Below, piece after piece: positions 16,889 through 26,834 of a stretch of DNA of 64,000 bases; position 1 is the stretch's first letter; each line of letters begins with the position of its first letter. A model generated the notes under the pieces. It saw nothing but the letters and a program-made list of their open reading frames with translations, ran no database searches and was not told the DNA's origin. The position numbers and the translations under genes are program-made. The stretch is from the NCBI RefSeq assembly GCF_020723905.1, contig NZ_DYHZ01000008.1, positions 161,318-225,317 on the forward strand, in the 5' to 3' direction. Source of the stretch: Anaerolinea thermophila. Its GTDB lineage: Bacteria; Chloroflexota; Anaerolineae; Anaerolineales; Anaerolineaceae.

Positions 16889-18493
16889 ATGACCACGCCG
16901 ACCATTCTGGTAGTGGATGATGACCGCAGTATTGTGAAATTATGTCAGCGGTTGCTGGAGAGGGCTTCCTTCCAGGTTCTGGCGTCAACCGATCCTTTCG
17001 AAGCGCTCAAAATTTTGGAAGTCCACCGGGTGGATTTGCTGCTGACGGATATCCGTATGCCGGTAATGGATGGTTTTGAACTCATCGAGCGGGGTAAAGC
17101 CCTGCAACCCGATTTAGCCGTCCTGGTGATGACAGGATTTGGCACTGTCGATACTGCCATTCAGGCGCTTTATCGTGGCGTGGATGGGCTAATCCTCAAA
17201 CCGTTCGAAAATACCGCTGGATTGGTGGAGGCGGTTCAACGGGTGCTCACCTACGCCCGGCAGAAACAGGAAGCGGCGCGTGCTCAAGTTCTCAAACCCC
17301 TGTTTGATATTACCGAGACATTACTTGCTGAAACGTCTTTACAGACCCTGGAAAAGTTGATCCAGAATGCCATCATTGGAATTTTCCAATGTGAGTATGT
17401 GGGTGTGATTCAACGTGAAGGGCAGGGGAAAGGCGGAAACCTGATTGTTGGTCACATGCTCCCCCGTCAACTGGACAAGGATGTATGGGAGAAACTGTTC
17501 CGCATCCTGATTGAGCATGATAGCACCTCCATTTTGATCCACCAAACGGGTCCCGGCAACGCAGAGTTACAGAAAATCTTGCGTTTGGCAGGGTGGACTT
17601 CTCTCATGGTTACCTTCATCAACCGTGGAGGGCGTGAGTTTATCTTTCTGGCGGGGCGCTCAAGCCCGGCACAGCCCTACACCTCAGCCGATCTGGATCT
17701 CTTCACCATGCTGGCACGCCAGGCGGCAGTTGCGCTGGAAAACGCCCGCCTGTACACGGATTTGAAAGACTACATCCGCCGGGTGGAGGAATCCCAGCAG
17801 GCGCTGGTTCAGGCAGAAAAGATGGCGGCAGTGGGGCGTTTGGTGGCTTCGCTGGCGCACGAAATCAATAATCCATTGCAATCTTTACAAAACTGCCTGC
17901 ACCTGGCTTTGCGGGCGGATCTGGACCCAGAACAGCGCAGTCACTATCTCAATTTGACCGAAACCGAATTAAATCGTCTGATTCAAACCGTTCGCCGGAT
18001 GCTGGAGTTTTACCGTCCCAGTTCGCACGAACGTACGCCCATTCAACTGGCAAAGGCGGTTCAACATGTTGTTGATCTCATGCGTTCAGAAATTCGCTCC
18101 CGCGGTGTGGAAGTATCGCTAAATATCCCGGAGGATGCAGAAATTTCCGGGCTGGAGGATCAGATTCAACAGGTCTTCTTCAATCTGATTTTGAATGCTC
18201 TGGATGCTGTAGAGGCAAGTGAAACGAAGCGAATCTGGGTAGAATGTGTTTCTCATGAAAACGAATGGGTGATCACCGTGGAAGATTCCGGACCGGGTGT
18301 TCCGTCCGAGATCAGGAACCGTATTTTTGAACCCTTTATCAGCACCAAGAAAAATGGAACCGGGCTTGGTTTAGCCGTCAGTTACGGCATCATCGAAGCC
18401 CATGGTGGCACGCTTGCCCTCATTCCAGGAAAATATGGACAGGGCGCTTGTTTTGAAATCCGCTTTCCGAAAGAAGAGGGATTGGATGCATGA
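16889..18493 (+). CDS. REC-GAF-histidine kinase
   Basis: A 534-residue soluble kinase. Residues 5-118 are a receiver domain (acidic pair D10-D11, phosphoacceptor D54 in 'LLTDIRMP', Lys in 'LKPF'); about 140-290 is a GAF domain; then a HisKA domain with the phosphorylated His324 in 'SLAHEINNPL', and an HATPase_c with 'NLILNALDAVEA', 'DSGPGVP' and 'GTGLGLAVSYGI'. Having the receiver first means the kinase itself can be controlled by an upstream phosphorelay. The stop overlaps the next gene's ATG as ATGA, so the partner regulator is made with it. Signal unknown. Confidence 0.9.
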   Translation: MTTPTILVVDDDRSIVKLCQRLLERASFQVLASTDPFEALKILEVHRVDLLLTDIRMPVMDGFELIERGKALQPDLAVLVMTGFGTVDTAIQALYRGVDGLILKPFENTAGLVEAVQRVLTYARQKQEAARAQVLKPLFDITETLLAETSLQTLEKLIQNAIIGIFQCEYVGVIQREGQGKGGNLIVGHMLPRQLDKDVWEKLFRILIEHDSTSILIHQTGPGNAELQKILRLAGWTSLMVTFINRGGREFIFLAGRSSPAQPYTSADLDLFTMLARQAAVALENARLYTDLKDYIRRVEESQQALVQAEKMAAVGRLVASLAHEINNPLQSLQNCLHLALRADLDPEQRSHYLNLTETELNRLIQTVRRMLEFYRPSSHERTPIQLAKAVQHVVDLMRSEIRSRGVEVSLNIPEDAEISGLEDQIQQVFFNLILNALDAVEASETKRIWVECVSHENEWVITVEDSGPGVPSEIRNRIFEPFISTKKNGTGLGLAVSYGIIEAHGGTLALIPGKYGQGACFEIRFPKEEGLDA

Positions 18494-19209
18494 ACCGGAT
18501 TCTGATTGTTGATGATGAGGAAATTGCCCGACTTTCTCTGGCTGAGATCCTCAAACTGGAGGGGTATATTATCCGTACCGCAGCCAGTGGGGAAGCCGCA
18601 GTGGATTTACTGAATCGCGAGTCCTTCGATGTTATGATTCTTGACTTGAAGATGCCCGGTATGGGGGGCATGGATGTACTTAAGGCAATCGTGGATACTC
18701 TCCCAGACCTCAAGGTGATTGTCCTGACCGCACACGGTTCCATGGATACTGCCATTCAGGCTTTGCGTTATCGGGTTCATGATTATCTACTCAAGCCCGC
18801 TACCCCTGCGCAGATTCTCAAAAGCATTCAGGGGGCTTTGGAACAGCGCCAGCGGGAGCGTTACCACGCTGAACTGCTGGCACGCGCGCCGCAGGTCATG
18901 TCATTTCCCGGCGGGGCAGAGATGGACCTGAACCGGCGAATCATCCGCTGGCGTGGAGGAGAAATCTCCCTGACCCCCACCGAAGCCAAACTATTGGGGA
19001 TTTTGTATCAATTAAAAGGGCAGGTCATTACCCATTCAGAACTGGTGCTGATCTGTCAGGGGTATCATGTGGATAACGAAGAAGCGGCGCGCATTTTACG
19101 TCCGGTGGTCAGTCGTTTACGTCAGAAACTGGAAGCCGTGCCTGGATGGAATGACTGGATTAAGAACGTAAGAGGTTCTGGATACGTTCTGGATCTTTCC
19201 AGTAACTAA
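18490..19209 (+). CDS. OmpR-type response regulator
   Basis: A 239-residue regulator: receiver domain with D8-D9, phosphoacceptor D52 ('ILDLKMP') and Lys in 'LLKPA', then a winged-helix DNA-binding domain (about 150-235) with 'LTPTEAKLLGILYQLKGQVITHSEL' type pattern and 'NVRGSGYVL' at the end. It is the likely partner of the REC-GAF-kinase, whose stop it overlaps by 4 bases. Its own stop overlaps the convergent EamA gene by 4 bases, leaving no room for a terminator between them. Target genes are not shown. Confidence 0.92.
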   Translation: MNRILIVDDEEIARLSLAEILKLEGYIIRTAASGEAAVDLLNRESFDVMILDLKMPGMGGMDVLKAIVDTLPDLKVIVLTAHGSMDTAIQALRYRVHDYLLKPATPAQILKSIQGALEQRQRERYHAELLARAPQVMSFPGGAEMDLNRRIIRWRGGEISLTPTEAKLLGILYQLKGQVITHSELVLICQGYHVDNEEAARILRPVVSRLRQKLEAVPGWNDWIKNVRGSGYVLDLSSN

Positions 19210-20150
19210 GGCTGAGATTGCCATGGCACGTCGGTGGTTGGAATGGATGGGGGATTAAGCCACGAAAGCCATCCGGTTGCCAGCCGTTTCTGTGGGGGAA
19301 TGCGATCCAGTCCAACAAGCACCAGACTGATACATAACAGCGTAGCCCCCAGCCACTGATGAGGGGTGAGCCTTTCGTGGAGGAGGATGCTGGAAAGAAT
19401 GACGGTTACCAGCACTTCTCCCAGTCCAAGCAAGGCGGTTTGCAACCCGCCGAGGCGTTTGATTCCCAGAAAAAGTGTGAACCGGGAAAGAAAAGTGATC
19501 AGCGCCATGGAAAAAATTGCCCACCATGCCACTCCATCGGCGGGCGGGCGACGGTCTCCGAGGAGATAGGCAATGACTACCGTTGCCGACATTCCCAGTA
19601 AGGTGTAAATGGTAACGGTAGGAGCAGGCACTTCAAACAGGATGCGTTGATTAATCACCAGGTGAAGGGCATATAAAGCAGCAGACCCCACCATCATTAC
19701 AGCGCCAAGGAGATCAATCGTTCCTTCAGTGCTCTGGAGAAGCAGTCCAACCGCAACGATAGAAATGACCAGACGAAGGGCGGTCAGTGGGGTGATGGAT
19801 TGTCGGTCCAGCAGTAACCAGAATGCCAGGAAGAGGGGGTAAAGGGAATAGAGTAATTGCCCAACCCCGGCGTTAATTCTGCCCAGAGCGGTGTAGTACA
19901 GCACAGATCCCAATCCATTGATAAATCCTGCCAGCAGGCACCCGATTAATCCCACCGGGTAAATATAAAAGAAGGGACGCCGCCAGATAGCCATAAAAGT
20001 CATGAACAAAATAGCAGCGATCCCTGTTCGTAAGGCAATGACCGCGAGAGGCGTAAAACCAGAGAGGATGGCAACTTTCCCGAAGATTGGAACCACCCCC
20101 AAAAATAACGCTGATGCCAGCGCAGCGGTGATGCCTTGCTGTTTGGTCAT
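19206..20150 (-). CDS. EamA-family (DMT) transporter
   Basis: A 314-residue membrane protein with ten predicted helices in two EamA repeats (about 5-135 and 150-285), the drug/metabolite transporter family. The second repeat ends with 'LGEVLVTVILSSILLHERLTPHQWLGATLL' in the usual place, cited here as 'LLHERLTPHQWLGA'. Many members export amino acids or related metabolites. It starts 7 bases after the stop of the PLP-enzyme/receiver fusion, so it is probably the last gene of the signalling operon. An amino-acid or threonine exporter role would fit that neighbour but is inference. Confidence 0.85.
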   Translation of the reverse strand: MTKQQGITAALASALFLGVVPIFGKVAILSGFTPLAVIALRTGIAAILFMTFMAIWRRPFFYIYPVGLIGCLLAGFINGLGSVLYYTALGRINAGVGQLLYSLYPLFLAFWLLLDRQSITPLTALRLVISIVAVGLLLQSTEGTIDLLGAVMMVGSAALYALHLVINQRILFEVPAPTVTIYTLLGMSATVVIAYLLGDRRPPADGVAWWAIFSMALITFLSRFTLFLGIKRLGGLQTALLGLGEVLVTVILSSILLHERLTPHQWLGATLLCISLVLVGLDRIPPQKRLATGWLSWLNPPSIPTTDVPWQSQP

Positions 20151-20157
20151 GCTCCTG

Positions 20158-21840
20158 TCATCCTAACAATGCGCGCACCTCATCCATAAATTCATCGCTC
20201 ATGAAATCCCCTTTTTGCATTAACGTTTGGATGTGTCCCCGCAAGCGATCTTTCTCGTTGGGGGTCAGTTCTTTGGCGGTGACGACGATGACGGGAATTT
20301 CAGCCGTTTCTGAAGATTTCTTCAACTCGTTCAAAACGGCAAAGCCGTCCATCTCCGGCATCATCAGGTCGAGGATAATCAGGTTGGGTAGTTCGCGACG
20401 AGCCAGTTCGATGGCTTCCATACCGTTGGTGGCTTCGAACAGTTTGTATTCGCCCTGCGATTGCAGAATACGCCGGATGAGGCGGCGCACATCCGGGTTG
20501 TCGTCCACGATCAGGATACGCGGGAAGCGGTCCAGTGAGACTTTCGTCAGCGCTGCCAGCAAGCCTTCCTCGTTGCTCTCTTCCATGCCCTGAGAGGGCA
20601 CCAGATCGCGTGCCCAGCCCTCGCCAAGGATGTTGCGCTCCACGGGGACTGTATGCCCGGTGCAATTGACCACCACGGTTTCGTGAGGTTTGATGACCCC
20701 GGCACGAATCAGTTTGACCAGTCCGGCAAAAGCAACCGCTGCGGCTGGTTCTACCGAAAGACCTTCCATCTTGGCAAGGAAGTGCATGGCACGGAAGGCT
20801 TCGTCATCTGAGACGGCTTCAAATTCACCGCCGGAAGCCGCGAGCATCTTCTGGCGCAAATACGTATATGTCCTGCCCGGATCGCCGGTTGCCAGGGTGG
20901 CGATGAGCGTTCTTGGGGACTGAACAGGGAGGGCTGTTTCGCGGTTCTGTTTCCATGCATGCACCATGGGCGCGCACCCTTCTGCCTGAATGGAGGCAAT
21001 TTTGGGAATGCGGTCAATCCATCCCATTCGATACAGTTCCTCAAACCCTTTGAGCACCCCAATTGGTCCCATGCCGCCAGAAACTGCCTGTACGTACCAG
21101 TCCGGTGCGCGCCAGCGAGGTTTTTGCCCTTCTGGAGGGAAAACAGGCTCACCCATGAGATTGGTCAGCTGCTCGGCAATCTCAAAGGCAATGGTTTTCA
21201 TGGATTCGATACAGGGCACGGTGCGGGCTCCCAGGTCAATGCTCAAATGGCGTTGCTGGGCAAATTCTGCCGCGACCTTTTTGGCTTGATCGTACGAGCC
21301 GGTAATTTTAATCACCTGCGTACCATAAATGGCTACCTCGCGCATTTTTGCCGCGGGAACCAGACTCGTCAGAAATGCCCATAACTTGATCCCCGCCCGG
21401 GCGGAATAGGCAGAGTAAGAAATGGCAACATTCCCCGTAGAAGCAATGACAAACTCAGAAACCCCAGCCTCTTTAAGGGTGGCAACCGTCACAGAAGCCT
21501 GCCGATCCTTAAAAGAAGCGGTGGGTCCCTGACGTTCGTCCTTAACGTAAATATTGGGGTTTCCCAGCATCATCCCAAGGTTGGCGGCGCGAATTAACGG
21601 AGTACCGCCTTCCCCCATGCTCAATTCAGGACGGGGGCTTTCCACCGGCAGCAATTCGCGGTACCGCCAGATGTCAAACGGGCGGGAAACCAGGCGCTGC
21701 GCCAGTGTGGTGGATAGTCTGTCGTAATCGTAGCGCGCTTCGCGCCACATACTCCCACACTGGGGGCAGGCGGGTTGGACAATGGAGAAGGGGGCTTTAT
21801 GTCCGCAATCCAGACATTCAACGATAACGTGAGAAGGCAT
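20158..21840 (-). CDS. Threonine-synthase-like PLP enzyme fused to a receiver domain
   Basis: One 560-residue frame with two parts. Residues 1-30 form a zinc ribbon (Cys9, Cys12, Cys25, Cys28). Residues about 72-405 are a fold-type II PLP enzyme of the threonine synthase group, with the PLP lysine K111 in 'TASFKDRQAS', 'STGNVAISYSAYSARAG' as phosphate/PLP loop and 'AVSGGMGPIG'. Threonine synthase turns O-phosphohomoserine into threonine. Residues 441-558 are a complete receiver: D446-D447, phosphoacceptor D491 in 'IILDLMMPEMDG', T521 and K543 ('MQKGDF'). The join is continuous with no stop or frameshift and a 35-residue acidic linker. It lies 17 bases after the hybrid kinase, a plausible phosphodonor. 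Substrate could also be another O-phospho amino acid. Confidence 0.88.
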   Translation of the reverse strand: MPSHVIVECLDCGHKAPFSIVQPACPQCGSMWREARYDYDRLSTTLAQRLVSRPFDIWRYRELLPVESPRPELSMGEGGTPLIRAANLGMMLGNPNIYVKDERQGPTASFKDRQASVTVATLKEAGVSEFVIASTGNVAISYSAYSARAGIKLWAFLTSLVPAAKMREVAIYGTQVIKITGSYDQAKKVAAEFAQQRHLSIDLGARTVPCIESMKTIAFEIAEQLTNLMGEPVFPPEGQKPRWRAPDWYVQAVSGGMGPIGVLKGFEELYRMGWIDRIPKIASIQAEGCAPMVHAWKQNRETALPVQSPRTLIATLATGDPGRTYTYLRQKMLAASGGEFEAVSDDEAFRAMHFLAKMEGLSVEPAAAVAFAGLVKLIRAGVIKPHETVVVNCTGHTVPVERNILGEGWARDLVPSQGMEESNEEGLLAALTKVSLDRFPRILIVDDNPDVRRLIRRILQSQGEYKLFEATNGMEAIELARRELPNLIILDLMMPEMDGFAVLNELKKSSETAEIPVIVVTAKELTPNEKDRLRGHIQTLMQKGDFMSDEFMDEVRALLG

Positions 21841-21857
21841 ATGGTCAGTCCATTAAT

Positions 21858-24800
21858 TTAGGAAGGTTTGGTTTCGTTACGGAAGCGGCGCAAAGCCTCT
21901 TCCAGAGAGTTCAGCAGTTCTTTTTCGCGCAACATGGCTTTGGTCAGCAGGCTTTGTCCAAACTCGTTCAATTGCTGGTGCTGTTCCGCGGTCAGATCCG
22001 CACCAGTCAATACAATGACCGGAATGCTCTTGAAGGTTGGGTGTGTCCGCAGATTTCCCAGCAGTTCAAAGCCATTCATCTCTGGCATGAACAAATCCAG
22101 AATGATGACATCGGGTACGCTGTTTTGCAGGAAATCCCAGCCTGCTTTACCGCCCTGAGCAAGGTTGACATGATAGCGCTGGCTTTCTTCGAGCATCTTC
22201 TGCACCAGGCGTAAATCTTCCGGGTCGTCATCAATCACCAGCACTTCCCGAATCTTGCCATCCCGGTTCAGGCGGTTGAGCGCGCCTAACAGATCTTCGG
22301 AGAGGAATGGCTTGACCAGATAATCAGCCGCACCGAGGCTGTATCCCTTTTCCTCTTCTTCGAGGATGGAACATACAACAATCGGAATATCCCTGGTCTC
22401 AGGATCGCTCTTGAGTTTCTTCATGACCTGCCAGCCATCCACTTCGGGCATCATGATATCCAGTGTGATGGCAAAGGGTTGTACTTCCTTGACCCGTTCC
22501 ACAACGGTGCGGGGATCGGTGTGTGGAATGATGTAATAGCCCTGAGGTTTGAGGAAACGCTGATACAGTTCAATGACCTGAGGATCGTCATCAACGGCAA
22601 GTACCGTCAATGCATCCTCAGGAATGTATTCTTCCGGTTTTCCTTCCTCAAGCGGTAAGGGCAGGGTGAAGAAGAAGGTCGAGCCCACTCCTACCGTGCT
22701 TTCCAGCAGACCGATGCGTCCGCCATGCATTTCGATGAGCGAGCGGCAAATAGACAACCCCAGACCGGTACCGCCCGTCTTACGGGTGGGCGAGTCGTCT
22801 ACCTGAGAGAATGGAAGGAACAGTTTGGAACGGTCTTCTTCAGCAATCCCCGGTCCGGTGTCGGTCACGGTGATCATGATCTCGGGTTTGCCCTCCGGGC
22901 TGCGCACCCGGCGAGCGCGCACCGTAATCGAGCCTTCATCGGTGAACTTGGCGGCGTTCGAGAGGAAGTTGATGAGCACCTGACGTACGCGGGTTGCATC
23001 CGCGCGGACAGTCGGTAATCCCTCTTCGATTTCGGTGATCAACTTGATGGGTTTATCTTTGACCAGCCCGACTGCGGTGGACATGGCACTGTTGATCATG
23101 TCGGGGATGTTGACGTCCGAGAAGGACAGTTCCATCTTGCCCGCTTCAATCTTGGAGAGGTCGAGGATGTCGTTAATCAGATTCAACAGATGTTGACCGG
23201 AGTTGTAAATCGCTGTGAGGTCCTGTTGTTGTGTCTCGTTGATGGGACCATCAATGCCCCGCAGAATGACGCGCGAGAAGCCAATGATGGAGTTCAACGG
23301 GGTGCGCAGTTCGTGGCTCATGTTGGCGAGGAACTGGCTCTTGACGCGGTCCACCTCGCGCATCTCTTCCACCGCTTTCTGCGCCAGTTCGTACGCCCGG
23401 GCGTTTTCGATTGCTACGGCAATCTGGTCTGCCAGAATGGTTAACACAGCCAATTCATCTTTGCGGAAAGCGTTCAGGTTTCTGGATTGCAAATCCAGCG
23501 CACCGATAACGCGGTTGCCCAGTTTGAGCGGCAATGCCATTTCCGAGCGTGTTTCCGGCAGGAGCGGGTTCGGGTAGTACATGGTAGAAGTGGTGACGTC
23601 GTTCAGGATGAACGGTTCTCCGGTAGCGGTCACCGTGCCAACTACCGAACGTGAACCGACTGCCAGTTTGTGCTTGCGTTCCTTCAATTGCTCAGCGGCA
23701 GGTCCATAGGATTCTCGGACCACCGCATAGGTCCCGGTATCATCCAGCAGGAAGATGGACGCCTGATACAGGTTGAATCGTTCCACCACCAGGGTAACGA
23801 TACGGCGCAGCAGTACGTCGGTTGAGAGGGTGCTGGTGGTATCGCGGGCAATTTCTGCGGCGGTCTGCAATTCCAGAGCGCGGCGTTCGGCTTGCTGAAG
23901 CAGGCGAATCTTCTCTATGGCGACTGCGATACCGTTCGCAACCGTCTGGAAGACTCGGATTTCTGCTGGATCGTACTTCATAGATTGGCTGGAAAATGCC
24001 CCCATGACGCCAATAGTTCGTCCGCCGGAACGCAGGGGTACAATGACGCCCGATTGAATACCAAAGCGCTTCAGAGTAGTGGCTGAGACCGGGTCGAGAG
24101 TGCCGTCGTCAATTTGAGCAAAGGAGATGCCTTCATCGGGCAACGCAAACAAGATGGGAACATCAGATGCGCGAAGGCGGGCACCTTTGAACTGGGTTCG
24201 TCCGGTAATGCTGTGGTATGCGGCAACCTCGATTTCGTTTATTTCGCCTTCTGTGCCGGTGGTCAGGTGAAGGGAGACGGCTTCCGCGCCTCGCGGGAGG
24301 GCTTCGCGAATCACCAGGTCCACCATTTCATCGGCGTCCTTCGCAGCGGCGATTTCGCTGGAGATGTTGTACAACCGCGCGGTTTCTTTCAGGGCTTGCT
24401 GGGTCTGCTCAAACAGACGCAGGTTTTCAACCACGATGGTCAACTGGTCAATCAACGGTGGTAAGAGGCGCTTTTCACGCGGGGAGAAGGCGCGTTTTTG
24501 TTCCCCTTCCAGTAAAACCACGCCAATTTGGCGTTTCCCTGCCCACATGGGCAGTACAGCAAGCGAACGTACGTTTTGCTTTAAGAGGTCTTGCTTCAGC
24601 GCTTCATCAAAGACGGCTTCTTCCAGATTCTCAAAGTAGTATTGCGAATTGGTTTGAAGCGGTCGTTCGTAAATGACACGTGGAAATTCTGTTCCAATCT
24701 GGGGCGGTGGGGTGCCGCGACCGCTGTACCAGTTTGCCTGGACGGACACCCGGCTGATGCGTTGATGGCTGTCCATTTCAAACAGGAGCATCACGCCGCG

Positions 24801-26834
24801 GTTAATTTCCGTCATACGGACGCCGGTGATCACCGCGCTGAGCATTTCCTGGAAATTGCTGGCAACCACCAGTTGATTGCTGGCTTTGTAAAGGCTTTCG
24901 GTTTCGTCCAGGTTGGCGCGCAATTGGACCAGCAGGTCTTCGCGGACAAAGGTGTTGGCAATGGCTTCTGCGGCTACCCGCAAGGCATTGATTTCATCCT
25001 GTGACCACCTGTGTGCCTCAACATGCTCAAAGATGAGCAGGTCGGGCATGGTGGTCTTTCCCTGAATGCCTAAAATTAATGCCGATTGGATACCCTGGGA
25101 GGTAAAGAACTGGGCGGCAAGGTCCTCGGAAGAGAAATCGGTTGGAATGACCCAGCCCTCGGTTCGCAGAAAACCTACCAGATTGGCAAATAATTCAGCA
25201 GGGATGGTGTGAATTTTAGAGGGATCCAGCAGGTAAGCCACAATGGGTGAGGTCCAGTCTTCCACCAGTGTCCAGCACGAAGTGACCCCTTCAGAGAATT
25301 GCAGGAAGTAAACCCGCGATGCTTGCGCCGCCTGTCCAAGGTATTTGAGTACGTCTCCCAGAGCCTGCGTACCGGCTTCGGACAGCGTAGCCGCAGACCG
25401 TGCCACGCCAGCCTGGTAGCGCTCACGGTTTTCCAGCGCTTTCAGGGTTTCCTGCATTTGCAGGAACAGGGTTGCGTTTTCCAGCGCTGTCGAGACCTGT
25501 GATGCCGCGGTTGAGAGCAGTTCTACATGGACTTCATCAAATTGGGGCGCATTTTCCTTTTCATAGTCCTGAATGACCAGTACTCCCCGTGGACGTTCAT
25601 TAACCAGAATTGGGATTGCCAGCAGACTCTTCGGGAGCCGTTCAGGCAGTTCACAATTGAAGCGGGTAATTTGCCGGGCGACCTGGTCTTTGAAAAGGAC
25701 CGGACGGGCATGCTGAATTAGCGCTTCGGGTAACCCTTTGCCAAATGGTCGCTCCGCTAAAAGGATATCTACCCCTTCTTCTCGATATATCGGGAAGGTA
25801 AGGGTCTGATAATGTTCATCCGCTACTGCAATGAACAGGTTTCGATCGCTTAAAACCTCTTTTGCCATTTCGGCAAAAGTCTGATAAATTTCTTCATGAG
25901 ATCTCAGGCTGGTCAGGCGCTGACCGATGCGGTTCAACGTTGCCAGATCCTGATTGCGATGGAGAATTTCCTGTTCTGCACGGACGCGCTCTGCCAGTTC
26001 CTGTTGGGCGGCGTTGTACAGATGGGCATTCTCCAGCGCCAGCACCAGCTGAGAGGCAACTTCCAGCACCAGTTGATGCTCTTCATCATCCCAGATCCGC
26101 TGTGGGTCATTATCAATGATTTCTACCAAAAGTTTGCCGTATTCCCCGGCATTTTCCGGTACTGCAATGGTTGCAGGCAATCCCGCCTGTGCCGGGACAA
26201 CAACAGGCTTTTTCTGCCGCAAACTCTCCATTGCCAGGGGGGTGGAAGGAGCCGTTACCAGATGGGTCTTCCCATTTTCAGCGGCGACTCCGAAGATTGT
26301 TCCACCGGCAACAAAAGCGGGTGTGAACGGTTGGGCTGGAGTCAGGTGGGAGGGGGGCTTCCTTGAAGGAGATGGAATCCGGGTTTTTGTTTCAACGGCA
26401 GGAGGCTTTGGAGCAGGAACGGCTTTTGCCTCTTCTTTTGGAAGCAGAACAACCGTTCCTTTCCAGGTGGATTGATGATCATCCGGAGCAGAAAGGATGC
26501 TCAATATTGCACGGTGCCAGTTCCCCTGAATGTCCTGAAAACGAACTGAAAATTCAACCGGCAAGGCGTCTGCCGGGATCGTGCTGAAGTCGGCAAAGAT
26601 TTCCTCATCCAGAAGATAACGATAAAACGGCTTTCCCAGAACTTCTTCAACCGGAATACCCAATATTTGCCCCATTTCCGGGCTTACGGAGCAGTAATGA
26701 CCATGCTCATCGGCTTCCCATGTCCATCCCTGTGGACGGGTAGAATCCCCCCTTAAAGCAGGGGAAGAATCCACCTCATGGGTGATGCTGGAGAAGAGAT
26801 GATTAAGCCGGTTCTGCAGACGTTTCTTTGACAT
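21858..26834 (-). CDS. PAS-multiGAF hybrid histidine kinase with two receivers
   Basis: A 1658-residue soluble protein. In order: PAS (about 35-130), a Pro-rich linker (135-170), a divergent half-GAF (about 175-275), five further GAF domains (about 295-455, 475-635, 645-805, 820-975, 985-1145), HisKA with phosphorylated H1174 in 'NMSHELRTPLN', HATPase_c (N-box 'NFLSNAAKF', 'DTGPGIA', 'GGTGLGLSICRSL'), receiver 1 (about 1410-1525, D1459, K1508) and receiver 2 (about 1530-1650, D1580). No membrane helix. It is the only kinase core in the operon. The ATG at 26834 has AGGAG nine bases upstream and lies inside the 3' end of the ParA gene (32-base overlap). Ligands of the GAF domains are unknown; no phytochrome-type Cys is evident. 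Confidence 0.92.
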   Translation of the reverse strand: MSKKRLQNRLNHLFSSITHEVDSSPALRGDSTRPQGWTWEADEHGHYCSVSPEMGQILGIPVEEVLGKPFYRYLLDEEIFADFSTIPADALPVEFSVRFQDIQGNWHRAILSILSAPDDHQSTWKGTVVLLPKEEAKAVPAPKPPAVETKTRIPSPSRKPPSHLTPAQPFTPAFVAGGTIFGVAAENGKTHLVTAPSTPLAMESLRQKKPVVVPAQAGLPATIAVPENAGEYGKLLVEIIDNDPQRIWDDEEHQLVLEVASQLVLALENAHLYNAAQQELAERVRAEQEILHRNQDLATLNRIGQRLTSLRSHEEIYQTFAEMAKEVLSDRNLFIAVADEHYQTLTFPIYREEGVDILLAERPFGKGLPEALIQHARPVLFKDQVARQITRFNCELPERLPKSLLAIPILVNERPRGVLVIQDYEKENAPQFDEVHVELLSTAASQVSTALENATLFLQMQETLKALENRERYQAGVARSAATLSEAGTQALGDVLKYLGQAAQASRVYFLQFSEGVTSCWTLVEDWTSPIVAYLLDPSKIHTIPAELFANLVGFLRTEGWVIPTDFSSEDLAAQFFTSQGIQSALILGIQGKTTMPDLLIFEHVEAHRWSQDEINALRVAAEAIANTFVREDLLVQLRANLDETESLYKASNQLVVASNFQEMLSAVITGVRMTEINRGVMLLFEMDSHQRISRVSVQANWYSGRGTPPPQIGTEFPRVIYERPLQTNSQYYFENLEEAVFDEALKQDLLKQNVRSLAVLPMWAGKRQIGVVLLEGEQKRAFSPREKRLLPPLIDQLTIVVENLRLFEQTQQALKETARLYNISSEIAAAKDADEMVDLVIREALPRGAEAVSLHLTTGTEGEINEIEVAAYHSITGRTQFKGARLRASDVPILFALPDEGISFAQIDDGTLDPVSATTLKRFGIQSGVIVPLRSGGRTIGVMGAFSSQSMKYDPAEIRVFQTVANGIAVAIEKIRLLQQAERRALELQTAAEIARDTTSTLSTDVLLRRIVTLVVERFNLYQASIFLLDDTGTYAVVRESYGPAAEQLKERKHKLAVGSRSVVGTVTATGEPFILNDVTTSTMYYPNPLLPETRSEMALPLKLGNRVIGALDLQSRNLNAFRKDELAVLTILADQIAVAIENARAYELAQKAVEEMREVDRVKSQFLANMSHELRTPLNSIIGFSRVILRGIDGPINETQQQDLTAIYNSGQHLLNLINDILDLSKIEAGKMELSFSDVNIPDMINSAMSTAVGLVKDKPIKLITEIEEGLPTVRADATRVRQVLINFLSNAAKFTDEGSITVRARRVRSPEGKPEIMITVTDTGPGIAEEDRSKLFLPFSQVDDSPTRKTGGTGLGLSICRSLIEMHGGRIGLLESTVGVGSTFFFTLPLPLEEGKPEEYIPEDALTVLAVDDDPQVIELYQRFLKPQGYYIIPHTDPRTVVERVKEVQPFAITLDIMMPEVDGWQVMKKLKSDPETRDIPIVVCSILEEEEKGYSLGAADYLVKPFLSEDLLGALNRLNRDGKIREVLVIDDDPEDLRLVQKMLEESQRYHVNLAQGGKAGWDFLQNSVPDVIILDLFMPEMNGFELLGNLRTHPTFKSIPVIVLTGADLTAEQHQQLNEFGQSLLTKAMLREKELLNSLEEALRRFRNETKPS

